This document shows positions 19,684 to 29,246 of a DNA stretch of 64,000 bases, one piece after another. Under the pieces are notes generated by a model. It was not told where the DNA came from. It did not search any database and saw nothing but the letters and a program-made list of their open reading frames with translations. The DNA lies in the NCBI RefSeq assembly GCF_020497125.1, contig NC_059094.1:4071733-4135732 (forward strand), in the 5' to 3' direction. A program made the position numbers and the translations under genes. Every line of letters begins with the position of its first letter. Within the stretch, counting starts at the first letter, position 1. The DNA comes from Mauremys mutica. Taxonomy: Eukaryota; Chordata; Testudines; Geoemydidae.

Positions 19684-20468
19684 TGTCATAAGTAGTTAGT
19701 TAAGGGTTAAGGTCTACCTGTAAAGGGTTAACACAGACCTGGTGAAACACCTGACCAAAGGACCAATCAGGGAAGAGAATTTGAAAATCCCAGAGAGCGG
19801 GAACTTGGGTCTCTGTGTTCTTTGTTCTGAGTTCTTAGCCGTCTGGACCTACACCAGACCAGACGCTTAACCAAGTCTGCTCATCTTTCTGAACTAATTT
19901 CTTCTATTCAAGCTAGTGAGTATTAGAAGAACTGGGAAATTGCATATAAGAATCCTGTGTCTGCAATTCTGTGTGTTTGCATTGATTATTCGTAATTTTG
20001 CCTGTATTGTTTGTACTGAGGAAAAGGGAGAAATTTCTCCAGGGATTAATAAGATTAGACCCTATGAATGTCTATCTTGGATTCATAGAGATTGTGTATT
20101 TTTTTCTCTTCTTCCTTTTATTCTTTTAATAAACTCTTTTAAGTTCAGGACTTGGTTAAGTTCCTTACCTGTGGATTCAGGGGAAGGAAGCTAGGCACCA
20201 CTCTGTGGAGACAAGGATTGTCTCCAAGCAGAGAGAGAGCAGGAGAGGGAGGGGGGAAGTGGGCTGCTTCCCTGTGTGTAGAGATTCAAGGGGTTTGAAT
20301 CTGGGTTCCCCAGGGGAAGCTTGGGGGACAGGCAGTGCGTCAGACACGTTAACCTGACTGGTGGCAGCGCAAAGGAGACCTACCCTAAGGGTTAGGGTGG
20401 GGGAAGAATACATGCGGGTCCCCATCTTTGAACCCACAAGCTCAAAGTGGGGGTGAGATCCCAGGACA
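19684..20468 (+). repeat. Gypsy 3' LTR
   Basis: Same 785-bp length and apparently identical sequence to the 5' LTR, including the AATAAA at 20128-20133. It is followed by the duplicated ACATA. Confidence 0.95.
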
Positions 20469-20473
20469 ACATA

Positions 20474-20936
20474 GCACCAGGAGTGCTGTCCATATGAGTG
20501 TGCCACAGCCAGGGGTGCCCATCACCTCGCTTTTAGAATTACAAAATGTCCCCGGGCCTGCTCCCCAGCACCTCTCCCATGACAGGCGCGCCACGTGGAC
20601 CAGGGAGCTGAGGAAGGAGACAATAGTTGTATCATGATGGCTGAGAAAGATCAAAGCGTGAATGAATGCAGGGTTGATGGCCACGCATGGGGGTCACTGG
20701 CTCCCACCCCTGGAAGGGACCCTGGAGAATCCCAGGGAGTGGTGAGTGAACCTCTGGGCCTACCTCGTCCTGCCCGCCCCTCCCCGAAGTGCCCCTCTAT
20801 AAATAGCAGGTTGGTGACTCATCCTGGGGACAAGGCTGGCTCCATTCTCTCTGCTTTCTGTTTCCACTGTGCTCACCCACGGGCTGGATGAGGCCAGGTT
20901 TTCCTCTGTAAACCCTGCACAGAGTTGTGCAGCAGC
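20474..20936. other. No recognised gene
   Basis: Right flank of the Gypsy insertion. No coding or repeat signature was recognised. Confidence 0.4.
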
Positions 20937-21023
20937 ACTCTGGAGAATTTCTGAATGGCCAGTGCCGGAGCACGGTGCCCTGCAAGTGAGTCAGAGGAAC
21001 CTTGTGGGGACCTGGCCAGGGAC
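20937..21023 (+). repeat. Inverted target copy, left arm
   Basis: A segment from ACTCTGGAGAATTTCTG to GACCTGGCCAGGG. It recurs as a reverse complement at 21803-21892 with only a few mismatches. Confidence 0.85.
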
Positions 21024-21131
21024 AGGGAAAGGCCACTGCTGATGCACAGAGAGCAAGTGCAAGGCCCTGGCATGCCAGGCCCTGGGAGTCTCCCTGCAGC
21101 CTGAGGGCAGGGCTGGGACTGACTGCTGCAG

Positions 21132-21802
21132 AGGTATCATAGAATCATAGAATCTCAGGGTTGGAAGGGACCTCAGGAGGTATCTAGTCCAACCCCCTGC
21201 TCAAAGCAGGACCAAACCCAACTAAATCATCCCAGCCAGGGCTTTGTCAAGCCTGACCTTAAAAACCTCTAAGGAAGGAGATTCCACTACCTCCCTAGGG
21301 AACCCATTCCAGTGCTTCACCACCCTACTAGTGAAAAAGTTTTTCCTAATACCCAACCTAAACCTCCACCCACTGCAACTTGAGACCATTACGCCTTGTT
21401 CTCTCATCTTCTATCACTGAGAACAGTCTAGATCCATCCTCTTTGGAACCCCCTTTCAGGTAGTTGAAAGCAGCTATCAAATCCCCCCTCATTCTTCTCT
21501 TCTGCAGACTAAACAATCCCAGTTCCCTCAGCCTCTCCTCATAAGTCATGTGCTCCAGCCCCCTAATCATTTTTGTTGCCCTTCGCTGGACTCTCTCCAA
21601 TTTATCCACATCCTTCTTGTAGTGTGGGGCCCAAAACTGGACACAGTACTCCAAATGAGGCCTCACCAGTGCTGAGTAGAGGGGAATGATCACATCCCTT
21701 GACCTGCTGGAAATGCCCCTACTTATACAACCCAAAATGCCATTAGCCTTCTTGGCAACAAGGGCACACTGTTGACTCATATTCAGCTTTTCGTCCACCA
21801 TA
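21132..21802 (-). mobile_element. CR1 LINE 3' part
   Basis: Minus-strand CR1: tail AATCATAGAATCATAGAAT at the left, then the 3' UTR and the C-terminal part of ORF2 ([63 protein letters not shown]). It is truncated at its 5' side near the DEKLNMSQ codons. A frame change near 21360 separates the last coding part. The 5' end joins an inverted copy of the left flank. Confidence 0.92.
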
Positions 21803-21892
21803 ACCCAGGCCAGGTCCCCACAAGCTTCCTCTGACTCACTCGCAGGGCACCGTGCTCCGGCACTGGCCATTCAGAAATTCTCCAGAGTGCCA
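21803..21892 (-). repeat. Inverted target copy, right arm
   Basis: Reverse complement of 20937-21023 with a few mismatches, attached directly to the truncated 5' end of the minus-strand CR1. Confidence 0.85.
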
Positions 21893-21943
21893 AGGGCCTG
21901 GGGCACAGGGTGGGGTGTCTCAAGTGCTTAAGTGACTTAAGGA

Positions 21944-22112
21944 GAATATAAGAACAGCCATAGTGGGTCAGCCCAAAGGTCCATCTAGCCCAGCATGCCG
22001 TCCCCTGACAGTGGCCAGTGCCAGCTGCCCCAGAGGGAATGAGCAGAACAGGGAACATCAAGTGATCCATCCCTGTCGCCCATTCCCAGCTGCTGGCAAA
22101 CAGAGGCTAGGG
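21944..22112 (-). mobile_element. CR1 subfamily 3' end, interrupted
   Basis: Antisense CR1 tail of another subfamily (ATAAGAACAGCCATAGTGGG, TCTAGCCCAGCATGCCGTCC, CCATTCCCAGCTGCTGGC). It resumes at 23605 after the hAT insertion (GGCTAGGGACACC). The plus-strand homologue at the end of the LINE at 50980-52157 confirms the family. Confidence 0.8.
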
Positions 22113-23604
22113 CAGTGGTCTTCAAAGTTTCCCACCCAAGATCACTTTTTGAATTTAAGGGCAACCCAGGATCTACCCCACCCCTTCCCCGAGGCCCCGC
22201 CCCACTCACTCCATTCCCCCCCTCAGTCACTCGCTTTCCTCCACCCTCATTCACGTTCACCGGGCTGGGGCAGGGGGTTGGCATTTGGGATGGGGCCGAG
22301 GAGTCGCAGTGTGGGAGGGGGCTCTAGGCTGAGCCTGGGGCAGGGGTTAGTGTGTGTGTGGGGGTGCGGGATGCAGGCTCTGGGAGGGAGTTTGGATGTA
22401 GGAGGGGGCTCCGGGTAGGGCCGAGTGTCGGGGTGCAGGAGAGGATACGGGGTGCTGGCTCTGGGAGGGGGTAGGGGGTCAGGGTGCAGGAGAGGATACG
22501 GGGTGCTGGCTCTGGGAGGGGGCAGAGGGTCAGGGTGCAGGAGAGGATACGGGGTGCTGGCTCTCGGAGGGGGCCGAGTGTCGGGGTGCAGGAGAGGATA
22601 CAGGGTGCTGGCTCTGGGAGGGGGACGAGTGTCGGGGTGCAGGAGAGGATACGGGGTGCTGGCTCCGGGCTAGGGCCGAGTGTCGGGGTGCAGGAGAGGA
22701 TACGGGGTGCTGGCTCTGGGAAGGGGCAGGGGGTCGGGGTGCAGGAGAGGATACGGGGTGCTGGCTCTGGGAAGGGGCAGGGGGTTGGGGTGCAGGAGAG
22801 GATAGGGGGTGCTGGCTCCGGGAGGGGGGAGGGGGCAGGGGTGCAGGAGAGGATACGGGGTGCTGGCTCTGGGAGGGGGCAGAGGGTCAGGGTGCAGGAG
22901 AGGATACGGGGTGCTGGCTCTGGGAGGGGGATGAGTGTCGGGGTGCAGGAGAGGATACGGGGTGCTGGCTCCGGGCTCGGGCCGAGTGTCGGGGTGCAGG
23001 AGAGGATACGGGGTGCTGGCTCTGGGAGGGGGCAGGGAGTCGGGGTGCAGGAGAGGATACGGGGTGCTGGCTCCGGGAGGGGGGAGGGGGCAGGGGTGCA
23101 GGAGAGGATACGGGGTGCTGGCTCTGGGAGGGGGCAGGGGGTTGGGGTGCAGGCTCCCACTGGGCTGCACTTACCTCAGGTGGCTCCCAGTCGGTGACGC
23201 AGTGGGGCTGAGGCAGGCTCCCTGCCTGCCTATGCGGCTCCCGGAAGGGGCCAACGTGCTCCTGCGGTCCCTGCGGGGGGGCATGTGGCTCCTCATGCTG
23301 CCGCTCTGTGCAGGCAGTGCCCCCGCAGCTCCCATTGGCCACAGTTCCTCATTCTCGGCCAATGGAAGCTGCGGGGGCGGTGCTTGCAGGCAGGAGCAGC
23401 ACACAGAGACCCCTGCCACCCGCCCTGGGGCCGCAAGGGGGTGCTGGCTGCTTCTGGGAGTGGCACAGGGGTGGGCAGGCAGGGAGCCTGCCTTAGCGGC
23501 AGCCCCGCTACCCCACTGGACTTTTAGTGGCCAGAGATTGTGATCGACTGGGAGAGTCTCCAGGATCGACCAGTCGATTGCGATTGACCAGTTGCTGACT
23601 ACTG
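22113..23604. mobile_element. hAT element carrying a minisatellite
   Basis: Starts CAGTGGTCTTCAAAG and ends GTTGCTGACTACTG (terminal inverted repeat with about 10 of 13 matches). It is flanked by the perfect 8-bp duplication GGCTAGGG at 22105-22112 and 23605-23612. The middle is a 51-bp tandem array and the right third is GC-rich unique sequence. No transposase is present, so it moved with an outside enzyme. Confidence 0.88.
22433..23157. repeat. 51-bp minisatellite, 14 exact-period units
   Basis: The word GTGCAGGAGAGGATA (GTGCAGG at the end) starts at 22433, 22484, 22535 and then every 51 bp up to 23147. Fourteen periods contain no indel. The unit reads GTGCAGGAGAGGATACGGGG, then TGCTGGCTCTGGGAGGGGG, then a variable part. 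As 51 is divisible by 3, long open readings appear in several frames (278 codons on minus, 237 on plus). Degenerate half-units extend left to about 22330. Confidence 0.95.
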
Positions 23605-23762
23605 GGCTAGGGACACCATAAGTCTCATTGAGGCTCTTGAGCTCCTAAGATACCTAGAAAGCTGCCCCAGGTGCTCCCCCTTTGGGCTCCTCACACTGTG
23701 GCCCTGGTGTCTGTCTGAGACCACGGGCTGGTTCAGGCTAGTGCTCCTCTCCTACAGGCCTT

Positions 23763-23784
23763 GCAGTGTGTGTGTGTGTGTGTT
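23763..23784. repeat. GT microsatellite
   Basis: About ten GT units in a row. Confidence 0.85.
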
Positions 23785-23889
23785 GGGGAGGGGCGGGGCT
23801 CACACTGCACCCAGTTTGATAAAGACATGATCACTGGGCTCTTCCTCTGCTCCTGGGGCCACTGCTGTCAGGAGCTACCCCTGGAGTGC

Positions 23890-24085
23890 AGCAGTGTAAC
23901 GGCATGATTTAGCCTTGCGAGTCAGGGTCTCTGCATTCCAGTCCCACCTCTGCCACTGACTTGCTGTGGGACCTGGTGCCTGTGCCTCAGTTTTCCCAGC
24001 AGCTAAAGTGGGGATAGTGGCACTCACACACCTCCTGGGGTGCTGTGCAGCTGGGTTCATTGGTGCTTGTAAAGTACCTTGGGAT
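23890..24085 (+). repeat. MIR-like CORE-SINE remnant
   Basis: Ordered landmarks of the MIR/CORE-SINE body: CACCTCTGCCACTGACTTGC, GTGCCTCAGTTTTCCCAGC, AAAGTGGGGATA, GCTTGTAAAGTACCTTGGG. It is strongly diverged and has no protein. Confidence 0.6.
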
Positions 24086-26417
24086 CCTCCGACGGGGGTG
24101 ACTCATCTCTGTGCTGGTGGCTGGGTGCCAGGGAGTGCAGTAGTGGCCCGTTTCTGGTACGGAACAGTCCCACAATGCTCTTATTTCATCCATAACTGGC
24201 TATTCTGTCCTGAGCTCCCAGTGCACTGGTGTCCCTGAGCTGCCCTTTGCATATCATGACCACACGAGCTGGCTCAGCACGTCACAACCCCCCATCAAAT
24301 GTCTGTGGGGAGCATCTCCCTGCAGCTTGGTGCCAGGGCCAGAGCGCGAGTCGCCCCTGCTTGCACCCGACAGAGTGAGCCACTCCTGGGCCACGTGGGT
24401 ACGAATTGCTCCTGGTTTGACTGGGGACACATGGCAGCACCAGGGGCTAGACAGTGGAGGATCCCTGGTTTTTATCTTCTGGGGAAAAGCAAGTGCTCAG
24501 GGCTTGATAGCAGGCCAAAGCGGAAGGCCACAGCCTTGGCCTTTCCTGCTGGTGCTTCCTCCAAAGGCAGGGACGAGTGGATGATGCTTCCTGAGGCCAG
24601 GGGGAATGTTGGGTAGAGATGTCCCCCGTCCACCCCTGAGTTCCTGTGGCTGCCTCGGCCCTGAGGAGCTGTGCGTGCAGTGTGGGTGGGCTAAGCGTGG
24701 GTGGGGTAGTACTAGCAGGAAGGGTGCAGGGAGCATGCGGAACCAGCCTGGCTGGGCTGGGGTAGCAGGAGGAGGGAGGGTTCACCCCTGGCCCTAAAGC
24801 CAGTGCTGGGAGTGGGAGTGTCTTCTCTCTCTGTTCCATGGATATCTCACCATGGCTGAGCCCTTGGTCTTTTCCCAGAGGGCAGCCCAGCAAGTGTCCT
24901 GGGTCTGGCACTTACATGGAGCTGCCTCTCCCCAGGGCACCCTGCACTTGCTGTAGAGAAGGGGCTGCATGCCCTGTTTTCACCCAGATGAGCATTGTTC
25001 ATTGAAGGGCCATGGGGAGGAATTTGCACAAAGTAGCTGTGGAAGATGGTTCTGTATCTCTCTTTAATAACCATCCATGCCAACCCTCTGTCCACAAGTG
25101 TGCCCAAAACTCCAGACCCTGGGGCTTGGCAAGGAGGGGCAGGTTTGCCTATTCCCTGCCTTTGGGCCATGCAAATGATCCGCCAAAGGTGCCCAGTGCC
25201 AGGGAAGCCTGTGCTTCAGCAATTACTAGCGCCTCTTTCCCCAGCACACGCTTCTCCTGGGAGGCCAGGGGCTTGTTTAAAGAAAGAACAAGGATGAACA
25301 TATCCCCTTCCATGACAGCCAAAATGCTGTCTCCAAAGGGACCAGAGCTCTGGGTGGGGTGGGATGTCCCACTGGACTCACATCTGACTCCAAGGGGCCT
25401 GCTCCCTATAATCGGCCCAAGCACAACCACTGCTCTGCACATCCTGGGAATTTGGGGATGCTTGTGAGCTGGCTCCAGGGGTGAATTCTCAGCCAGAGCC
25501 CAGGTGTTCTGTGAGTGATGGTCAGAGCCATCCCCGTTCACATGCAGCCCCACAAAGCTCCATGGGAAGACACCTCCCATGCCCCCGATCCTGTGCTCGC
25601 AGGGACAGAGCTGCAATCCCAAAAGGGGTTGGGGACCTCAGGCACTTGTGTGATTGCACTGGGCCTAGCAGAGATCGGAATGAAGAGAAGAAGCAAGGTA
25701 GAATCAGCCCCCCCTTTCACAGTGGAACTGGCTGCAGGGAAGAGGAGAACCAAGCATCCCCCAGGACCATGCTGGGGTGAGTGTTAGGAAATTCTGCTTG
25801 GATCCCACCCCCTGGCAGCCCCATGGCCAAGTGTTTGATCAGCCCACTGCAAAGGACACAACCAGGCAGAGTGCGAGTCCAGCCACACCCAAAGCCACCT
25901 ATTCCCAGACTGCCTGCTTCTGGGGATGGGCCCACCTGCCATGGCCATGCTGGGTGTCACTGTGGCAAAGCATGAGACCTGTTAACAGCAGAAGCCAGAA
26001 GGGACCCACCATAGCGACACGCAGTAGGGCTTTCCCTGCTAGCCCTGAGGCTTGGCTTTGCTGCTGCTGGCGTCAGAAGACAGGAAACATCTCTGCTGTG
26101 TCCAAAGGTTTGTCACTTTGGTGACTGATGTCTGGCTGGTGACCTGCCTTTTTCTGAGGCACAGGCCCATGTGGTATCTCCAGTGTTAAAAGTACATTGC
26201 TGAGAAGAGGGCAGTTCTCATCAAAACATCCCCTTCTTTTTCATCCACAAAGCATGTCCCTAGGCCTTACTGTTCTGGATCCCACTGCCAGGCTATCTAC
26301 TCCCTCAGGATCCTCCCTCAGGCTCATCTCATGTTACCAAGGTCTAATACCCAGCTATCTATATCTCACCCCAGTCAACTGTGAGAAGCTTTACGGAACG
26401 GCCTGTGTGGGATGAAT
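24086..26417. other. No recognised gene
   Basis: GC-moderate DNA with many 80-157-codon frames on both strands that overlap one another. I could not recognise a domain, splice-flanked exon or repeat family. It may be ordinary intergenic or intronic host DNA. Confidence 0.4.
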
Positions 26418-27108
26418 TGTGACGTTCCCCTGGTGTTCTGTGGACTCGTGATCTGCTAGGTCACTCCAATCCTCAACTCTGGAAGCCAGATTTACCCTGC
26501 TCTGCTGTGAGAATCCCCAGTCCCGGGCTGTTCACTCACACCCTCTAGCATGTAAGCTGCTCCCAGCTACATGAGTGAGCACTTTTGACCAGCCATTGCT
26601 TGGATTATGCAACCAAATGACACTAGCTAATATCTCTGGTCCCAGACACAACCCTAGGAACCTCTGTCTTCAGTGTCCAGTTATGCCTGCTGGACGCTGC
26701 AAGCTTATATGAGTTTGCCAATTTAACAAAGGGTACGTCTACACTACAAGACTATTTCGAATCTACTTAATTCGAATTTGTGGAATCGACCTTATGAAGT
26801 CGAATTTGTGTATCCACACTAAATACACTAATTCGACTGTCTGAGTCCACAGTAACAGGGCCAGCGTCGACTTTGGAAGCGGTGCACTGTGGGAAGCTAT
26901 CCCACAGTTCCCGCACTCCCCGCTGCCCAGTGGAATGCTGGGTAGAGCCCCCAATGCCTGCTGGGGGAAAAAATGTGTCGAGGGTGGTTTTGGGTAACTC
27001 TCATCATTGAACCGTCACTCCCGCCCTCTCTCCTTGAAAGCGCCGGCGGGAAATCTGTTCGCGCCCTTCTCTGGTCGGTTACAGCTCGGACGCCACAGCA
27101 CTGCGAGC

Positions 27109-28387
27109 ATGGAGCCCGCTGCGATCATCGCTGCACTTATGGCCGTTGTCAACTCCTCGCATCTTATCATCCACCTCTTCCACAGTCAGCTGCTGAGAAA
27201 TCGGGCGAGGAGGCTCCGGCAGCGCGGTGAGGACAGGGAGTCACACAGTGGCGCAGACCTCTCAGAAAGCAGGGTACGCCGCGCAGTGGAGATCATGGTG
27301 GCAATGGGTCAAGTTCATGGTGTGGAACGGCGATTCTGGGCCCGGGAAACAAGCACGGACTGGTGGGACCGCATAGTGCTGCAGGTCTGGGATGAATCAC
27401 AGTGGCTGCGAAACTTCAGGATGCGTAAGGGCACTTTCCTTGAACTCTGTGACTTGCTGTCCCCTGCCCTTAAGCGCCAGGACACCCGGATGCGAGCAGC
27501 CCTGACTGTGCAGAAGCGAGTGGCCATAGCCCTCTGGAAACTTGCAACGCCAGACAGCTACCGGTCAGTAGCGAACCACTTTGGCGTGGGCAAATGTAGG
27601 GCTTGCTGTGATTCAAGTAGCCCACGCAATCGTTGAGCAACTGTTCTCAAAGGTAGTGACCCTGGGAAACGTCCAGGTCGTCATAGATGGCTTCGGCGCG
27701 ATAGGATTCCCAAATTGCGGTGGGGCTATAGATGGCACTCACATCCCTATCCTGGGACCGGCCCACCAGGCCAGCGAGTACATTAACCGAAAGGGCTACT
27801 TTTCTATGGTGCTGCAAGCACTGGTGGACCATAGGGGACGTTTTACCAACATCTACGTCGGGTGGCCGGGCAAGGTTCATGACGCGCGTGTGTTCAGGAA
27901 CTCTGGTCTGTTTAAACACCTCCAAGCAGGTAGTTTCTTCCCGGACCACAAAACAACGGTTGGGGATGTGCAGATGCCTACAGTGATCCTCGGGGACCCA
28001 GCCTACCCGCTAATGCCCTGGCTCATGAAGCCCTATACAGGCGCCTTGGACAGTGAGAAGGAACTCTTCAACTACTGGCTGAGCAAGTGCAGAATGGTGG
28101 TGGAGTGTGCTTTCGGACGTCTCAAGGGGAGATGGCGGAGCTTACTGACTCGCTCGGACCTCAGCGAAAAAAATATCCCCGTTGTTATTGCTGCTTGCTG
28201 TGTGCTCCACAATCTCTGTGAGAGCAAGGGGGAGACCTTTATGGCTGGATGGGAGGTTGAGGCCAATCGCCTGGCTGCTGATTACGCTCAGCCAGACAGC
28301 CGTGCCGATAGAAGATCCCAGCGGGAAGCGCTGTGCATCCGGGAGGCTTTGAAAGATAGGTTCCTCGGAGAGCAGGGTAACCTATGA
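27109..28387 (+). pseudogene. HARBI1-like transposase, one deletion
   Basis: DDE nuclease of the element. I prefer the ATG at 27109 (MEPAAIIAALMAVV), which is also present in the other copy; an upstream in-frame ATG at 27007 exists. The N-terminal half runs to FGVGK near 27595, where 5 bp are missing relative to copy 1 (AAAT-GTAGG against AAATCTACTGTGAGG). The rest is open to 28387 in another frame. It includes the complete DDE triad: D in IDGTHIPI (27731), D in GDPAYPL (27995) and E in VECAFGRLKGRWR (28103). Apart from this deletion the enzyme looks intact. An AATAAA follows at 28531-28536. Confidence 0.9.
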
Positions 28388-28530
28388 CTCTCCAGTTGAT
28401 TTACAGAGAAGCTGAACCTGAGCCTGTTTCAGTGACTGTTGACTTCGATCTGCGGTTACATACCCCGTTCTCCAGGTTTCCGCCCTTCCAACACACGTTT
28501 TAAAATAACTTTAATGGAACACTGATTATT

Positions 28531-28536
28531 AATAAA
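28531..28536 (+). terminator. Poly(A) signal of transposase
   Basis: AATAAA about 145 bases after the stop codon. The Myb-like gene converges from the right, with a minus-strand ATTAAA at 29173-29178. Confidence 0.6.
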
Positions 28537-28539
28537 GTT

Positions 28540-29172
28540 TTCTTTAATTATGAATTCCTGTTCAAGGGTTGAAACATGGACGCAGACTGTGGTGGGTACG
28601 GTGTGCACTGATGTCCAGACCGCTTCTACACTAGAGGAATGACAGGCTCCTGCTCCTACAGCGGTCTCTGGGGGGAGGACGGTTGCAGGTGGGTGTGCAG
28701 GAAGGGGTGGGTTTGCAGGAAGGGGTGAGGGGTGCCGTCTTTGGGACGGAGTTTGGATGCAGGCTCTGGGCTGGGGGTTGGGGCGTAGGAAGGGGTGAGG
28801 GGTGTGTGGGAAGGGTGAGTATGTGTCCGTGGATGAGGGCTCTTGCTGGGGCTCAGGGCATCGGAGAGGCTCGTGGCTAGGGTGGAAGGGCATGGTAAGG
28901 GCAGCCTGCCTTGCCATTTGTGGATGTCAGGCGCTAGGACCCTGGGGCAGCATACACCTCACAGACTGACCCGGGGCAGCATTCACCTCCCAGAATGACC
29001 CTAGGGCCTAGTGACTGCAGTCTGTGTGTGTCCTGCTGTTGATCCTGCCCCCAAGTCTGTACCCTGGTAATGGAGGCTGTCCTATGCAATTAAAAAACCC
29101 CTCCCCCCCCCTTCACACAAAGTCTTCTGACAAGGAAAACGTGACGGAAACAGTGAATAACAACAAACTACT
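28540..29172. other. Non-coding centre of Harbinger copy 2
   Basis: Spacer between the convergent genes. It contains degenerate GCAGGAAGGGGTG-type repeats at 28690-28810 that recall the 51-bp minisatellite words. No gene was seen. Confidence 0.5.
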
Positions 29173-29246
29173 TTTAATACTCAACTACACAGTGGGGGGA
29201 TGAAACTTGGATTTGGGACTGGGTGATCCAGGAAGGGAAGCACTTC

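Larger units (their letters stand above)
13589..20468 (+). mobile_element. Gmr1-like Gypsy LTR retrotransposon, complete
   Basis: A 6,880-bp element flanked by the perfect 5-bp duplication ACATA (13584-13588 and 20469-20473). It has two 785-bp LTRs, a primer-binding-type site, gag, protease, integrase, reverse transcriptase and RNase H, and a purine tract. The order integrase before reverse transcriptase is the mark of Gmr1-like Ty3/Gypsy elements. I see no difference between the LTRs reading by eye, which implies a very recent insertion. Two single-base frame changes interrupt pol (about 18280 and about 19288). There is no envelope gene. Confidence 0.95.

Noticed and set aside
19468..19695. 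Hydrophobic frame after Gypsy RNase H as a possible envelope remnant
   Set aside because: Only 75 codons with one hydrophobic stretch, overlapping pol in another frame and running into the LTR; no envelope motif.
22324..23197. Long open readings on both strands (278 codons minus, 237 plus)
   Set aside because: They come from a 51-bp tandem repeat whose length is a multiple of three; no start context, domain or non-repeat sequence.
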